Part shown: positions 1 through 10,658 of the stretch, in pieces | Numbering within the stretch: position 1 is the first letter of the stretch | Layout of the letters: every line of letters begins with the position of its first letter | From: Favolaschia claudopus | Lineage: Eukaryota; Basidiomycota; Agaricomycetes; Agaricales; Mycenaceae | DNA: 64,000 bases | Reading direction: 5' to 3' | Assembly: GCA_037176885.1 (NCBI GenBank) | Contig: JAWWNJ010000218.1 | Coordinates: 205,684-269,683, forward strand | Notes under the pieces: model-generated | Told to the model about the DNA's origin: nothing | Database searches by the model: none | What the model saw: only the letters and a program-made list of their open reading frames with translations | Made by a program: the position numbers and the translations under genes

Positions 1-15
1 ACCGGTTTCGACACC

Positions 16-1478
16 ATGCAAAACACTATTGCACCATATCTTCTTGGCGTCGGTCCTCCCCCTGCTCTCGCCGGACGACAGCTCGCAGTGGCCCAATTAC
101 AGGCCTCTCTCGACAATGGCATGTTTGACCACACCCGCGACTACGAGCAGCCTGGGGGCGACGACGACGATTCTAGCGATGAAGATCCGTCTTATCATCA
201 ATACCGGCTTCCTCCGTTCCCTCCTCACATTGTCGAAGCCCGCCAATCTCAGTTGCCATCCACTACAGCTCCCAGTCAAACTGCAGGTGTGTTACAGCTA
301 TTTGCGCATTCTGCAGGCTACTAATAAACTTCCAGACCGCAGTACCTTCATCACAGTCAAAGTCCCTATCTATGGCGCGCCAGGAAATGGAAAGAAGCGC
401 GCCACGGTCACCACAACCCTCGTCCTCCCCTCTGACATTCCTGCCGGCGACTTTCTATCACGCATCACAGCTCAGATGAATGTCGACCCCACATCTGCGA
501 CGTTGGGATGGAAAGAGTCTCAGGAGCGTCGCAAGGATCCATATCACCGTCTGTCGTCCGAGGACGATGTTCGCGACGCCTTCCAGCAGCTTCTCAAGCT
601 CCAGAAAAGCACACGTCGTCAGAAAGAGGTGATAATGGAAGTGGTTAACCTGGTAAGTCATCCGTTATCTATGGGTTCTTCGGCGTTGAGCACACCGTCT
701 CTTCAGGAGGTGCAGCCTGATGGAAAGACGACAAAACAGGCCGAAAAACCCCCCGAGACCGCTGTTACCGCCACCGAGGTACAGCAGATTCAAAACCATT
801 TCAAGTGCGCGGAACATCCTGGCAAAAATCGGTGGTGCTACGTGATGGGCCCGAAATCTAAGTACCCCGGCAAGCACGTCAAGATTGGAATAGATGTTAT
901 TAATTTGTGGGCTCGGTACATGGTGCGTGACGTGGAATTTCTGTTTCTCTTTTACACTGCTGACTTCTGTCTTCAGCACGATGGCACCGCAGATCTGGAA
1001 CATCCTCCCAAAATCCTCAAGCTTGACGAGCTTGCAGAGCGTGGCCGTGCTCGCGAGGAGCGTGCTCGTAACCGCGGGCAAAATACCATGCCCCCCATCC
1101 ACCTCCATCTCCGAGTCCGGCGATACCATCCTTCGCGATGGCAATGGCGTCAAACGTCGACGTGAGGACGAGTCATCAGATGAATCTGATGAAGACGAGG
1201 ACGTCCTCCTTGTCTCCGACGTGCTGCGTGCTCTGGATGAAAAGTACCCAGCTCTCAAATACTTCCAATATGCTGAGAGCCTTGGGGAACAAGGCATTGT
1301 CTACGCCAACAGCATCGCCGACTTCGATACCAAGTTCTACAAAACCGACGTTGGGATGGCAGCCGGTGCCGTGGGTAACTTTGTGCGCAAGGCAAGTAAG
1401 ATGGTCGCCGCCGCTAAGAAACGCAAGGGGAAGAAGCGGGCCAGGGTTGTGGGGGATGAAAGCGACAAGGAGAACTGA
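16..1478 (+). CDS. Hypothetical four-exon protein with a one-base frameshift
   Basis: I read exons 16-286, 336-652, 707-922 and 977-1478, joined by three short GT..AG introns; the first intron has a CTAATA branch-like site. Phases agree at every junction. The last exon is one base too long: the frame breaks at a run of six C (1091-1096), and removing one C restores an open frame to the TGA at 1476-1478. The protein would be about 435 aa, with an acidic N-terminal stretch (DDDDSSDED), a central Cys/Trp/His segment (KCAEHPGKNRWCYV), an acidic stretch and a basic tail ending in RKGKKRARVV, so it may be nuclear. The frame is open upstream of the ATG to the window edge, so the true start may lie outside. 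I do not recognise the family; genes of this style often accompany DNA transposons in Agaricomycetes. The C-run break may be a real mutation or a sequencing error. Confidence 0.6.
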
Positions 1479-1498
1479 TTTATTTCACGCTGTGTATG

Positions 1499-2764
1499 TC
1501 ATCGCCTCTGCTGAAAATACTGTATCGCTACTAGTTCTCTGTATATTTGTATAGTCATATTGTTTATATAATTTCTTGGCGTCCTACTCGTGTACAACAG
1601 CCTATACAACAATCCTTCAATGTTCTCTGGGGTCATCGTCTCATGAGCAGCTTCCCACAAAGTTGCAATAGGGTCGCAACCATCACGCCCTTCCATCGAG
1701 CTGAGAACATCGTCCCGGTTGCGTCGGATCCAGTATTTCATGCATGAAAACCCTTCTTCGCATGGATTGAAGTCGGGAGAATAGGGTGACAGATAAATGA
1801 GTCGGCGCCCGCTGTAAATCAAATTCAGTTAGTTGGCAATCAATAGGATATATGCTACGCACCGTCTCTCGACCATCTCACGAATCCCATCAAAGTGATG
1901 AACACTTGCGTTGTCCATGACGAGAACGGAGTTGTCCTGCGGAAAGGGATTCATCGGTCAAGGAGAATATCGAGATAGTTGCGGAACTCTACGGCGGTCC
2001 AGGATCGAGTCAACACATCGAAGTGAAGTATGCCATCGAGGCAAATTGCCGGAAGAACAGAATAACTATACATATCAGCAGGCACGTAGCGCTGACAAGA
2101 GCAGAAACACATACCGGATGCCTCGGACAAAAAAATCATGCCGCCGCGCTCGCATTCCAATGGGGGCCCATGCCATCTGCCGCCGCGTTGTATGTCGATT
2201 GCAAGCTGCTTCGTCTAGGAAAACCAATCTTCGAGGTGGGTGTTGTCCAACTTCACATTGAAACCCAAGCCGTTTGTTTTCCTCAGCTTCGAGTGCAGTT
2301 CGAGATATCTAAGGATATACTCATGTCAGCGGCACGAAACTCTTAGCAATTTTACTTACATGAACCCGAACATAACCCATTCGCAAAAGGGCGTCACGGA
2401 TGGTGGTTTTAGCGACGTCAAGTCCCGTGGCTTCGTACAAACATTCCTGTAGCTCGAAAAGATAGATGTCGGGGGTTCTCGCAACAAGACCCTCAAGATA
2501 CTTCTCAAAGGGTCAAATACGAAGGGTATTGAGAAGACCACAGACCGCGACATCAAAAGATGTAAGAATGCGGGGTCGTCCAAGCTGCAGAGGAATTCGG
2601 ACGTGGTCCCCAGTGGTCCGCCACGTTCGGATGATGCGGTATATGGTTCGCTCGCTGATGTCGGTAGCTGCAGCAATGTCTGGGACAGACATATGGGCCG
2701 ACATTGTGGTGATGAGCTGTTTCTGCTCCTTAGGTATGTGGCGGCGGTTTCCTCGTCGTATCAT
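1499..2764 (-). pseudogene. Tc1/mariner-type transposase, one-base deletion
   Basis: DDE transposase of the Tc1/mariner (IS630-like) superfamily, which cuts and pastes DNA at TA sites. Exons on the minus strand: 2764-2546, 2503-2360, 2308-2115, 2065-1863, 1811-1499, with introns of 42-51 nt. Phases fit except in exon 4, which is one base short near 1944, between the 'LLD' and 'MNPFPQDNSVL' segments. The N-terminal part (IPKEQKQLI, then GRPRILTSFDVA) is the helix-turn-helix region. Catalytic motifs: first Asp in RRLVFLDEAA, second in SVLVMDNASVHH, third acidic residue in SPYSPDFNPCEE. The conceptual length of about 357 aa is normal for the family. A TGA at 2513-2515 lies inside the 42-nt intron, so it is not a lesion. 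No clear terminal inverted repeats were found. Very probably inactive. Confidence 0.8.
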
Positions 2765-2898
2765 GGTGAGAGTGAGGAGAGTATACTGTGTATTGGCGGG
2801 GAACGCTCGTCGTCATGATGGAGCTGAGCTGTAGCTAAAAATAATTATATGACAGGTCTGCCGGGAGTTGCCGAACTCAGCTCGAAAATCGAAAATGT

Positions 2899-3011
2899 CT
2901 ATCGTTTCCAAAATAGCTGTAAGCTGGATCCGATGAAGACAGCATACCCAGATATGGATCGGGCGTGATCCTTCGAGTTTGCCCAATCTGAATCGCTGAA
3001 AGCGTGAAGGG
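2899..3011 (-). pseudogene. Copia RNase H fragment
   Basis: The segment AFSDSDWANSKDHARS then ISGYAVFIGSS is the N-terminal part of copia RNase H, including the conserved S-D-x-D-W. It is the direct continuation of the reading frame that stops at 4063 (GGNEDL). Removing the sequence between 3012 and 4062, with one copy of the TA target site, gives an uninterrupted E-D-L-T-L-H-A-F join. Similarity ends shortly after SSLQL, so most of RNase H is gone. Confidence 0.75.
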
Positions 3012-3013
3012 TA

Positions 3014-3608
3014 AGATAGAGAGCGTGGGATCCCCGCACCCTTATGTCAGCATCACACTGTGACATTGTCACGCTCGACGTCGAGGGCTTATAGCACGAT
3101 GCTAAGGTCCAGATTGGGAATTTTGCCCAATACAAGTCTTAGATAGAGGTTCAATGAAGGGTTCCTATTGGGCAGAGTTGCCAAAATGTCCCCTGGTCTC
3201 TTGCTATATGACCCTGGACCCACAAAAAAATTCAGACCACTTTTTTTCTGAGACACTTTTCAAAGATTTCGGAGGAAAATTTGGCCAGCATAGCCACAGG
3301 ATAGTCATCTCGGCATGCTTCGGCAGCTCGCTTAAGGGTGGGACCTGTCAAACCTTTGCGGCGCAATGAGTGACAGAACACTGACAGAACCTCCTTGCAG
3401 TGTGGAAGGTGCTTTTCAAACCAAAAACCAAAATTTTAGAGCCGAAACAGCGAGAATGTCTTCTAAGTCTGTATGTCAGCCCTTCCGCAGGCCGGAAAGA
3501 GCACGAAATTTTTTGTGCGACTGGGGATTTGGCCGTGGGAACGATTAGTAAGCGTTACATAACGTGCTTGAGTAAGGTGCGGGGATCCCACGCTCTGAGT
3601 CTCTATCT
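3014..3608. mobile_element. MITE, TA target duplication, in copia RNase H
   Basis: Terminal inverted repeats begin AGATAGAGA at both ends, followed by GCGTGGGATCCCCGCACC; the right copy has a 4-base CTCA insertion. TA flanks the element (3012-3013 and 3609-3610). The uninterrupted copia frame confirms the boundaries. No coding capacity. The TA duplication suggests mobilisation by a Tc1/mariner-type transposase (inference). Confidence 0.85.
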
Positions 3609-3610
3609 TA

Positions 3611-4059
3611 GGGCCTGATCGGGCCCGCGGTCTAAATAGACGGCTCAGCCAAATTTCAGCCGTCCGGTAACTCGGCCATTTCGGCCGTTAACCCAAAATC
3701 ACGCCGTGACAATGGCAGTCATCAACACTCAATATGGGCAGCGTCAAGACCATCCCGCCCCTCATCCCGCCCCTCCCGCACTTTGCTCTATCTCTCTCCG
3801 TGAATTGGGGGAAAAGAGTTTTCTTGGACAAGAATTCAGAACAAATACATATATTCTTATCTATTTACGTGCGCCGGCAAAGAAGTAGAAAATGAGGCTA
3901 AAACAAGGTCCTCGTCGTCGAGGGCGGGGAGCAGACAGCGCCGACGATGACTTGATGTTGCCAGCTCACGATAGCAACGGTGTTGCGTTATGGTGACTGA
4001 TGTGACCTCCCTACCTACCATACCGTACGGTAATTTAGACCGCGGGCCCGATCAGGCCC
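3611..4059. mobile_element. MITE, TTA target duplication, nested at the edge of another MITE
   Basis: A perfect 27-bp terminal inverted repeat starts GGGCCTGATCGGGCCCGCGG (3611-3637) and its complement is at 4033-4059. TTA is duplicated at 3608-3610 and 4060-4062. It inserted exactly into the right border of the 3014-3608 MITE, so it is the younger insertion. A 3-bp TTA/TAA duplication is typical of PIF/Harbinger elements (established knowledge); no transposase is inside the 449 bp. Confidence 0.88.
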
Positions 4060-4062
4060 TTA

Positions 4063-5845
4063 AGGTCTTCATTGCCGCCTAGAACAAGGACAGAGTCACG
4101 TGTGGTTTTGAGATATGCGAGGATCCGTTTAACGGCTTCCCAATGAGCTTCACCGGGGTTGGAGCTAAATTGCGATACGGCCTGGACTGCCTTCGTAATG
4201 TCTGGACGGCATTGAACAGCGGTATGCATAAGCGAACCAACGGCGTGCTGGTAGGGAACGTTGGCCATGCGCTGGAGTTCTTCCGAAGTCTGAGGAGATT
4301 GAGACTTGGAAAGCGGAGCGGCCGACGTGTTGACTGGCGAGTATACGGGCCGTGCATCCTCCATGCGATACCGAGCCACAATCGAGTCAATATAGAAGCG
4401 ATGAGACAAGGAGATGGTGCGGTTCGCACGATCACGCAGGATTTCGAGGCCAAGAATGGATTTTGACTCTCCCAAGTCCTTGATTTGGACATGCTCGGAA
4501 ATCTGCTTCTTTAAAAGTTTGACCTCTGCAACAGAGGAGCAGAATAAACCGAGATCATCAACGTGGGCGCTGATGATAGAAATAGCCTTCTCCAGGCGAC
4601 GAATAAAGACGCACGGATCAGCAATGCACACCCGGAAACCAATCTTGACCAAAATGGAACGTAACTTTTGGTACCAGAGAAGTGCGGCTTGCTTTAACCC
4701 GTAAATTCCCCATTTCAGGAGACAGACATAGTCCTCCTTTCCACGAACACGATGGCCCTGCGGCTGTCGCATGTAGATGGGTGGCTCGTCTGGATCCGTC
4801 TCGCTGTTGAGAAAGACTCTGACTTCACAACAGGAGCAAAAGACATCGAAAAATCGATACCTGGGCGCTGGGGTGTACGCTGAGCACATAGACGAGCTTT
4901 GTACCGAGTGATGGCACCAGTACTGTCGTGCTTCAAGGCATAGACCCAGAGCGAACCAAGCGGAGTGACACCGGGAGGTGGTGGGACAAGTTCCCATGTA
5001 CCCATCCTCGCAATGCTATCGACGGGACCAATGATATGAGCGTACTCAAATTCGTCCCAGGATTCCGCGAAAGCAGAATCTTCCGGCGCACGGTCAGGGC
5101 CCTCTAGAGCTGGCGCTGCTGCTAAGCCTGAATTAAGGTTTGCGGCGGCGGCCTTGAGCTCAGCGGCTTCCCGGATACGGGTAGATGGGTCGCGCGGAGG
5201 TGGTAGAGGACGAGGTTGACGAGGTGCCCGGGGTTTAGGTTGTGACACGACACCCGCAGGTCCAGCCGGAGCAGGAGGGGATGGTGCACGAGGAGGTACC
5301 GGATTGGCAGTTGGAGGCGTAGAAGTGGAGGAAGGAGGGCTGTAATCATCATCATCAGCTTCGGTCGAAGAATATTTGTATGAGTGTATCTCCCCCTCAG
5401 CCCGAAATTCCCCACAATTTGAGTTGTCGTCGAATTTGATATGAGGCGACAATCCGAAGGTACGCTTTGAGGGGCGATAAACCTTCCAAGCCTTGCGATC
5501 ATCCGGGTACCCAACAAAAATAACCGATTCGCCGCGATGGTCGAACTTTTTGCGATTAAGATTGCCATTATAGAGGTAAGCCCTGCAACCGAAACGGTGA
5601 AAAGACCTGTACTTCGGCTGTTTGCGGTTTGGGAAGCGGATGGAGAAAGGGGTACGAAGGTCGAGAGCGCTGTGTGGGTTACGGTTTTTGACATAGACCA
5701 TGTAATTGCTGGCCTCAGCCCACATGCTAAGCGGCAGGTCGGCGTCGATGAGGACGGTGCGAACGCGGTCAAAAATAGACCTAAACTTTGGCGACACCGT
5801 TCTGTTCAGGAGTACGTGGAGCGCTGGCTTTGAGCTGAATACCAC
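4063..5845 (-). pseudogene. Copia integrase C-terminus and reverse transcriptase, internal deletion
   Basis: From the right: integrase C-terminal region (SIFDRVRTVLIDADLPLS, GCRAYLYN, a Pro-rich linker), then reverse transcriptase. The RT starts normally (YKARLCAQ, FAPVVKSES) and jumps at about 4810 straight to FLNSETDPDEPPIYMRQPQG. The usual 20 or so residues before FLN, carrying the first catalytic Asp (the M-D-V-K-T-A motif), are deleted and the frame shifts. The second catalytic motif survives as AHVDDLGLF, followed by connection-domain sequence up to GGNEDL where the MITEs begin. It cannot encode an active RT. Confidence 0.82.
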
Positions 5846-7574
5846 GTGCCTTCAAGAACCGCTTCAGGTCTTCGTTGATAAATTCACCCCCATTATCGAC
5901 GTGCCAGACCTTAAGCTTGCGACCTGTCTCACGCTCGACCATCTCCAACCACTCCTTGAATGCGGCTACTGCAGCACTCTTGTGACACAGGTAAAACATC
6001 CAAATCCAGCGAGAGCAGTCATCGGTGAAAGCGAGGGCATATTTCGATCCGTTCAGAGTACGGACTGGAGCAGTCCAAAGATCTGAATGAACGTGATCGA
6101 GAATATGTTCGGCATTTTCCTCTTCCGAAGGAGGAAAAGAGGCACGAGTCATCTTGCCCTCCATGCAAGATTGACATACCGGCGGCTCAGCATTGAGTTC
6201 TGCCGTAGATAGTTTCACACCTGAAATGTGACCCTTCCGAACGAGAGCGCGCAGCGCAGGGTAGCCTAGATGCCCTAGACGCTGATGCAGCTCCTCAAGC
6301 TTTGAGGTCGGAGGTCGAGACGAGGTGGAAAAAGAATTCTCCGTCGACGAGGAGGAATCGAGGTGATAGAGGCGATCGCTGCCGAGAGAGGCGGTCAGAA
6401 TAACCTTCTCGGACGAAATGAGGTTGCGGATGAGCTTGCCACTGTCACCCTTCTCAAAGGTAACACAGCGTCCACCGCCAAAGACGGTGTAACAGTCCGC
6501 CTGATCAAGCCGCGACACTGATATAAGTGTCGGCTGAGAGTCAGGGACATAACAGGTATCTTTCAACCTGAGTCGGACGTTACCACCCTTAGGATGGGAC
6601 GCTAGTAGCTGTGCTTCACCGCGACCCTCGATTTTCCTCGAACCGTTGCCGAACCCGCTGATATTTCTGGATACGGCTTGGGCGTAAGAAACGAAGTCGC
6701 GTCGAACGGAGTGAATGTGTGTCGATGTACCGGAATCGATGATGGTAGACGCACCCGCTGTACGTGCACTGTACGCGGAGTTGTTGGTCTGGGAGGATGA
6801 CGTCGGAGATGTAGCCGGAATGCTCTCATCACGCAGGGAGTAAGAGGAGAAGTCGGCCACGGAGGCCATTAAGCATTTCTCGAAGCGTACATTATTGGAT
6901 TTTTCGTCTCCCCCTCCATCCGCATTGTGGGCCTTCTCCTTGCCCTTACCCCTCTTCCCCTTCTTTTTATGCTGCTGCTGCTTCGGGCCCTGACCGGCCT
7001 TACCGCGACCCGGTTGCCAGCAGTTGTCCGCGATATGACCTTCATGCTTGCAGTTACGACAGAATTTCGTACCGCGAGCGATGGCAGCGTGCTCCAACGC
7101 TGCGAGGGCAGACTCCTGCGACTGACCCTCGGTCTTCGGGGACTTTCTGCGGCGACGGGAATCGAGGACACCCTGGATCGTAGAGACCAGAGTAGTCGTG
7201 TCGTCAATCTTGGCGCCCTGGACAAGGGAATAGTAGGATTTGGGGTCGTCTGGATCGGAGGGAAAAGTGGAGAGGAAGATGGCGCTAACGATAGGACCGG
7301 GGATACTGAATCCGGCCTTCGTAAGATGAGTCTGCGCTTTCTGGAAGTCCTTCACATGCTGATCGAGTGCGAGCGTGTCATCGTCAAGGAGGGGACGAGT
7401 GAGCCGACGGAACCAGAGCATAATGCCCCCAGTCCCAGTCTGCCCAAACTCGGTCTCGAGAGCCGTCCAAGCTTGGTGGACAGTGTCGTAGTCTGAGACC
7501 TTGACAACGAGCTCGCTGTCGACATGGCCCAGTGGGGAATGAGATAATAAAGAGAGCCGTCGAGTTTTCGACAA
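5781..7574 (-). pseudogene. Copia gag, protease and integrase core
   Basis: 597 codons open. Gag part: VSDYDTVHQAWTALETEFGQ then a CCHC knuckle (CRNCKHEGHIADNC). Protease: IIDSGTSTHI, with the D-S-G active site. Integrase: HHCC-type zinc region (LHQRLGHLGY ... CQSCMEGK), then the D,D,E core: HSDLWTAPV, VWHVDNGGEF, TPEQNGVA. The N-terminus of gag seems short relative to other copia elements, as coding begins only about 50 bp inside the LTR edge. The frame breaks at GVAKV near 5785, where a few codons and one base are lost, and resumes in the neighbouring frame. Confidence 0.85.
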
Positions 7575-7626
7575 GTAGCGGTCCGGTACTGGCTGAGATT
7601 AAGCAGAGGCGTGGTGGCCCATAACC

Positions 7627-7902
7627 TGATAGAATACAAGTCAGTATTAACTCAGTCGTGGCGGAAACGACTCGTGTATTATATACCTGATAGAATACAG
7701 TAAGTATAAACTACCAGGAGAATCAGTAAGCTGTAAGGACAGTAGATACGAGTGCACATACCTCAGTCGTGGAGGAAACGACTGAGGAATGTGACGGTGA
7801 CACGATACTACATAAGGAGCGTGTGACGCGTAACTCTACGGATAGCGAGTTGGAATATTAAGGAATGTACGGTAAGTAAACGGAATAATAAATACTTCAA
7901 CA
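7627..7902 (-). repeat. Copia 5' LTR
   Basis: Read on the minus strand, the segment begins TGTTGAAGTATTTATTATT and ends TATCA, i.e. TG..CA, followed at once by GGTTATGGGCC, a plausible primer-binding site. It contains two near-copies of a palindrome (CAGTCGTTTCC, loop, CACGACTG) at about 7650 and 7765. The partner LTR is lost, so exact limits are inferred from the TG..CA ends and from where similarity to the interrupted gene stops. Confidence 0.6.
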
Positions 7903-9031
7903 ACACCTTCCTGATACTCGTCATGACCAAAAGTGACCGGAATCCAAAAATTGTGCATTTGCAACAAGTTTGCATGGATGACCGCTGGTTAATTTCATCC
8001 TATAGGCAGTGTATGATTGTATGTCATTGCATACGAAGCAGCTGAAAGAAGGTGAGGTCCTTTTGTGCTATTATTCTACATTTCTTTTATATATCCTTGA
8101 AGGTGAAAATTTGGTATGTTGACTTGTCGCTCTCATTGAACCACGAGAAAAATCCAGTAACCTTAGATCTCTCATATATAGACCTTTAGGATACTAAAGG
8201 CTTTTTCAATGCACTCACTGACCTGAACTTCTGGTGTCAGTGCTTCAGAAGAGGCAAACATTGCCAAATTGGTCGAATTTCGAAAATTAATTCATTGACT
8301 CAAAGAGAAGCATCATATGCTGCGCCCATAGGATGTAAGCTGTGGATAACATGATATAGAGGAAGCCTATGTAACACAAAGTTGTCTGAGTCTCGGAATT
8401 TTCCCCTAAAAAGCCATATTCCGGTCACTTTTGGTCATGACGAGTACACCGCATAGACGCCTTCTCATCCGCTTTGCTATAGTTGTGAGCGCCATGTGGA
8501 CGGCCGCGCTTGCCGTCGACACACTTAGCAGGGGCGGCGTCGCTCTCGTCGTCAGAATCGGGGGAACGTTTGCGCTTCTTGCCCTTGTCCTTGGGCCGAA
8601 CACCAGCGATCTTGGAGGCTGGCTTTCCGAGGACAGCGGTGGCGGTTTCGAAGGGAGGAAGACGAGGAAGACTGTTCCAGTCGTGGTGCTGGAGATGAGA
8701 CTCGAAGGGAAGCATGTTTGTGGCCGTGAAATTGAAGGCGTGCTACATATTGTTAGTTCAACAAGATAGTATGAGAATTTTGCGCGGCTTACCTGGGGCA
8801 TGGCGCTGGAGGGAAAGGCAGGCTGCAAAGGCTGAGTCGTCTGAGCAGAGGGAACCTAAATAAGTTTATCAGCATGGTCAACGATGTCGAGAGAAGTCGA
8901 AGGCGTACAACGGGGTCAATGACCACAGGAGCCCAATTTCCCGAAGCGTCGCGGTACCACGGTTTGCCGTCGCGGTCGTGGATGAAGCCGGGGTTGGGTT
9001 GAGTGAAGGGAGGCGATGAGGGATCAGACAT
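7903..9031 (-). pseudogene. GRP-motif gene interrupted by a MITE and by copia
   Basis: Start ATG at 9031. Exons 9031-8909, 8855-8793 and 8742-8447, with in-phase short introns. The protein starts MSDPSSPPFTQPNPG, has a WYRDASGNWAP patch, a basic segment (KDKGKKRKRSPDSDDESD) and then KRGRPHGAHNYSKADEKASM. A MITE (7917-8444) interrupts the codons after ASMR. Past it the frame continues only as C-I-R-K-V (7903-7914) before the copia LTR. In the family I have in mind, common in Agaricomycetes beside transposons, the G-R-P..NYS segment is followed by a helical DNA-binding-like domain, missing here. Function unknown; basic, probably nuclear. Confidence 0.65.
7917..8444. mobile_element. MITE, TA target duplication, in the GRP-motif gene
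   Basis: A 27-28 bp terminal inverted repeat beginning CTCGTCATGACCAAAAGTGA lies at both ends, flanked by TA (7915-7916, 8445-8446). Removing the element with one TA rejoins the reading frame of the interrupted gene. 528 bp, no coding potential. Confidence 0.88.
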
Positions 9032-9602
9032 TGAGAGAGAGAGAGAAAAGACTGAAAGAGTGGAATAAATGACGAGTCGAATGAAGGAAAGGACCAGAGA
9101 GACTCACCATTCTATACTGTCCTCCCCTGCAACACAACTCAGTGCTGAATGAAGCAAATGGCTGGTAACAGTGCTCGACGGCCGTCAGCGGCTCGAGTAC
9201 AACCCTGCGAGCTGTGTTAGATCATGGAGAGGTATCCATTGGAGCAGTGGGTCGTCGCAGGGTGAGCGCCAGGGTAGGATTGAGTTTGCGACAGTAACGG
9301 GTGCCTTTGCAGTGTTTCCATCCGATTGAAGAAAGTCGATGTACGAAGGCAGCGTGTTGCGTCATGAAAAGAACTCCAACAGAGCAACCGATTCAGGGTA
9401 GAGTCTCCAACAACAAGTGTAGACTCCCCGAGGACGCCGGAATGGTGAGCGCGCCGATGAGTTCACAATGAGCACAACTTGATGAAGGCGGTCGCTGGAA
9501 AGAGAATGGTCGTCACGGATGTGACACGGTGCTAAATGGGGGTACAGCAACGACGAAGGTCGACGAGTTGGTTTATACGAGGTTAGACGAGGTTGTTAAA
9601 TC
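9032..9602. other. Upstream region of the GRP-motif gene, nothing assigned
   Basis: Contains a GAGAGAGAGAGA run just upstream of the start codon (pyrimidine-rich on the gene's strand, a common fungal core-promoter feature). No convincing reading frame or repeat seen. Confidence 0.4.
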
Positions 9603-9630
9603 TGAACAGGGGGTCCCTACCCCCTGTTCA
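9603..9630. repeat. Perfect 12-bp hairpin
   Basis: TGAACAGGGGGT, a 4-base loop CCCT, and ACCCCCTGTTCA form a perfect stem-loop, directly beside the outer end of the inverted-repeat element at 9632-10027. May be part of that element or a target-site structure. Confidence 0.6.
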
Positions 9631-9631
9631 G

Positions 9632-10027
9632 GTCACTTAGTCACCGCCTCCTTTGCACTACTGTCAAATCGGCCGGAGGCCGAAATTTTTTCAAAACACC
9701 CTATTGAAGCCTGGATTTCAACCAATTTGGGGACTTTTTGAGTGGACTTTTGACGCACCTACTGGTGCGATTTTGGTTTGGCATAGGAGTGGTGCTTGAT
9801 ATCCCTCGTATTGAGGGTTCTGGAGGCTAACAAGATCGAAATTGGTGTATACTGCCAAATTGGGTGGGGTGAAAGTTTATAGCTCCTTCAATTATTTAAA
9901 TTTTGGAAATCTCTCTTGGGAAGTTGTTCCTCTGTTGAAAAAGAGTCGTTTTGCCAGAGAAATAAGAATTAGGGCAAAAAATGGGGTCACAGTTAGCGTT
10001 GTCACGGAGAGGCGGTGACTAAGTGAC
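9632..10027. mobile_element. MITE-like element with 19-bp inverted ends
   Basis: GTCACTTAGTCACCGCCTC at 9632-9650 is perfectly inverted at 10009-10027. No target duplication could be resolved. 396 bp, non-coding. Confidence 0.6.
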
Positions 10028-10486
10028 GCGCACCATAAACATCGTCAGAATTTTAGCGGTCAAGAGATTTCGCAGAATATACCTGATGCTCGGCGTTTTT
10101 CCCGTTTGTAATTTTATACACCCCACTAGCCTCCTGCTGAAACCCTTCCCCAACGCGAGTGTTTTGATTCCGGCTCGTCCCTTTACCCTCAAAGTTTTGT
10201 TTTGCGTGACTGAGGAAGTGGTGCTTCAGATAATTGAACGACTTCCCATGTTTTTCGGTAATTTTCTGGTTCAGACATCAGCGATCGCAGTTCCAAACGG
10301 AAGAAAGAGACTTACCTCGGTACACTGCGGCGCGATTGCGTCGCCACAACCAGCCCAAGCATGATCTCGATTTTTTGCATGACGCGGATGACCTGAACAA
10401 GACCCGAATCGGGCGACACGAGTTGGACGGGGCACGGGAGCGCACACTGATAAAGAAATCGGTACACGAGCAGTTCCCAGGGGACA

Positions 10487-10576
10487 GATGTCCACGAATG
10501 TTTGACCCTCAGAATAGTCGATGTTGGTGGGTGCTGAGATATGCTTCAAATTACGCCACCGAGGAAACTTATCCAT
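10487..10576 (-). pseudogene. Plavaka transposase remnant
   Basis: The minus strand encodes KFPRWRNLKHISAPTNIDYS then EGQTFVDI. It aligns with KFARWPGLKHFNQVTTIHFS and DGETFYHI in the intact Plavaka transposase at 23.5-26.9 kb. Only this conserved stretch is recognisable; flanks are diverged and no element ends were found. Confidence 0.6.
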
Positions 10577-10658
10577 GCTTGCTTGGCAGGGGTGCAAAAG
10601 CCAAGCCGGCATTTTCTCGAAGTCCATTGACTCTATGATAGGGCATTGTTTTTTGATC

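Larger units (their letters stand above)
2899..7902 (-). mobile_element. Degraded Ty1/copia LTR retrotransposon
   Basis: Minus-strand order gag zinc knuckle, protease, integrase, reverse transcriptase, RNase H is diagnostic of Ty1/copia. The 5' LTR is at 7627-7902. The 3' end is cut inside RNase H near 2900-2920, next to the Tc1/mariner remnant, so the 3' LTR is missing. Two MITEs (3014-3608 and 3611-4059) sit inside the RNase H region. Two coding lesions are visible: a frameshift after the integrase core near 5785 and a deletion with frameshift in the reverse transcriptase near 4810. The element landed in the gene whose 5' part lies at 8447-9031. Confidence 0.85.

Noticed and set aside
2513..2515. 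In-frame TGA in the Tc1/mariner transposase
   Set aside because: It lies in a 42-nt GT..AG segment whose removal keeps the family motif spacing, so it is intronic.
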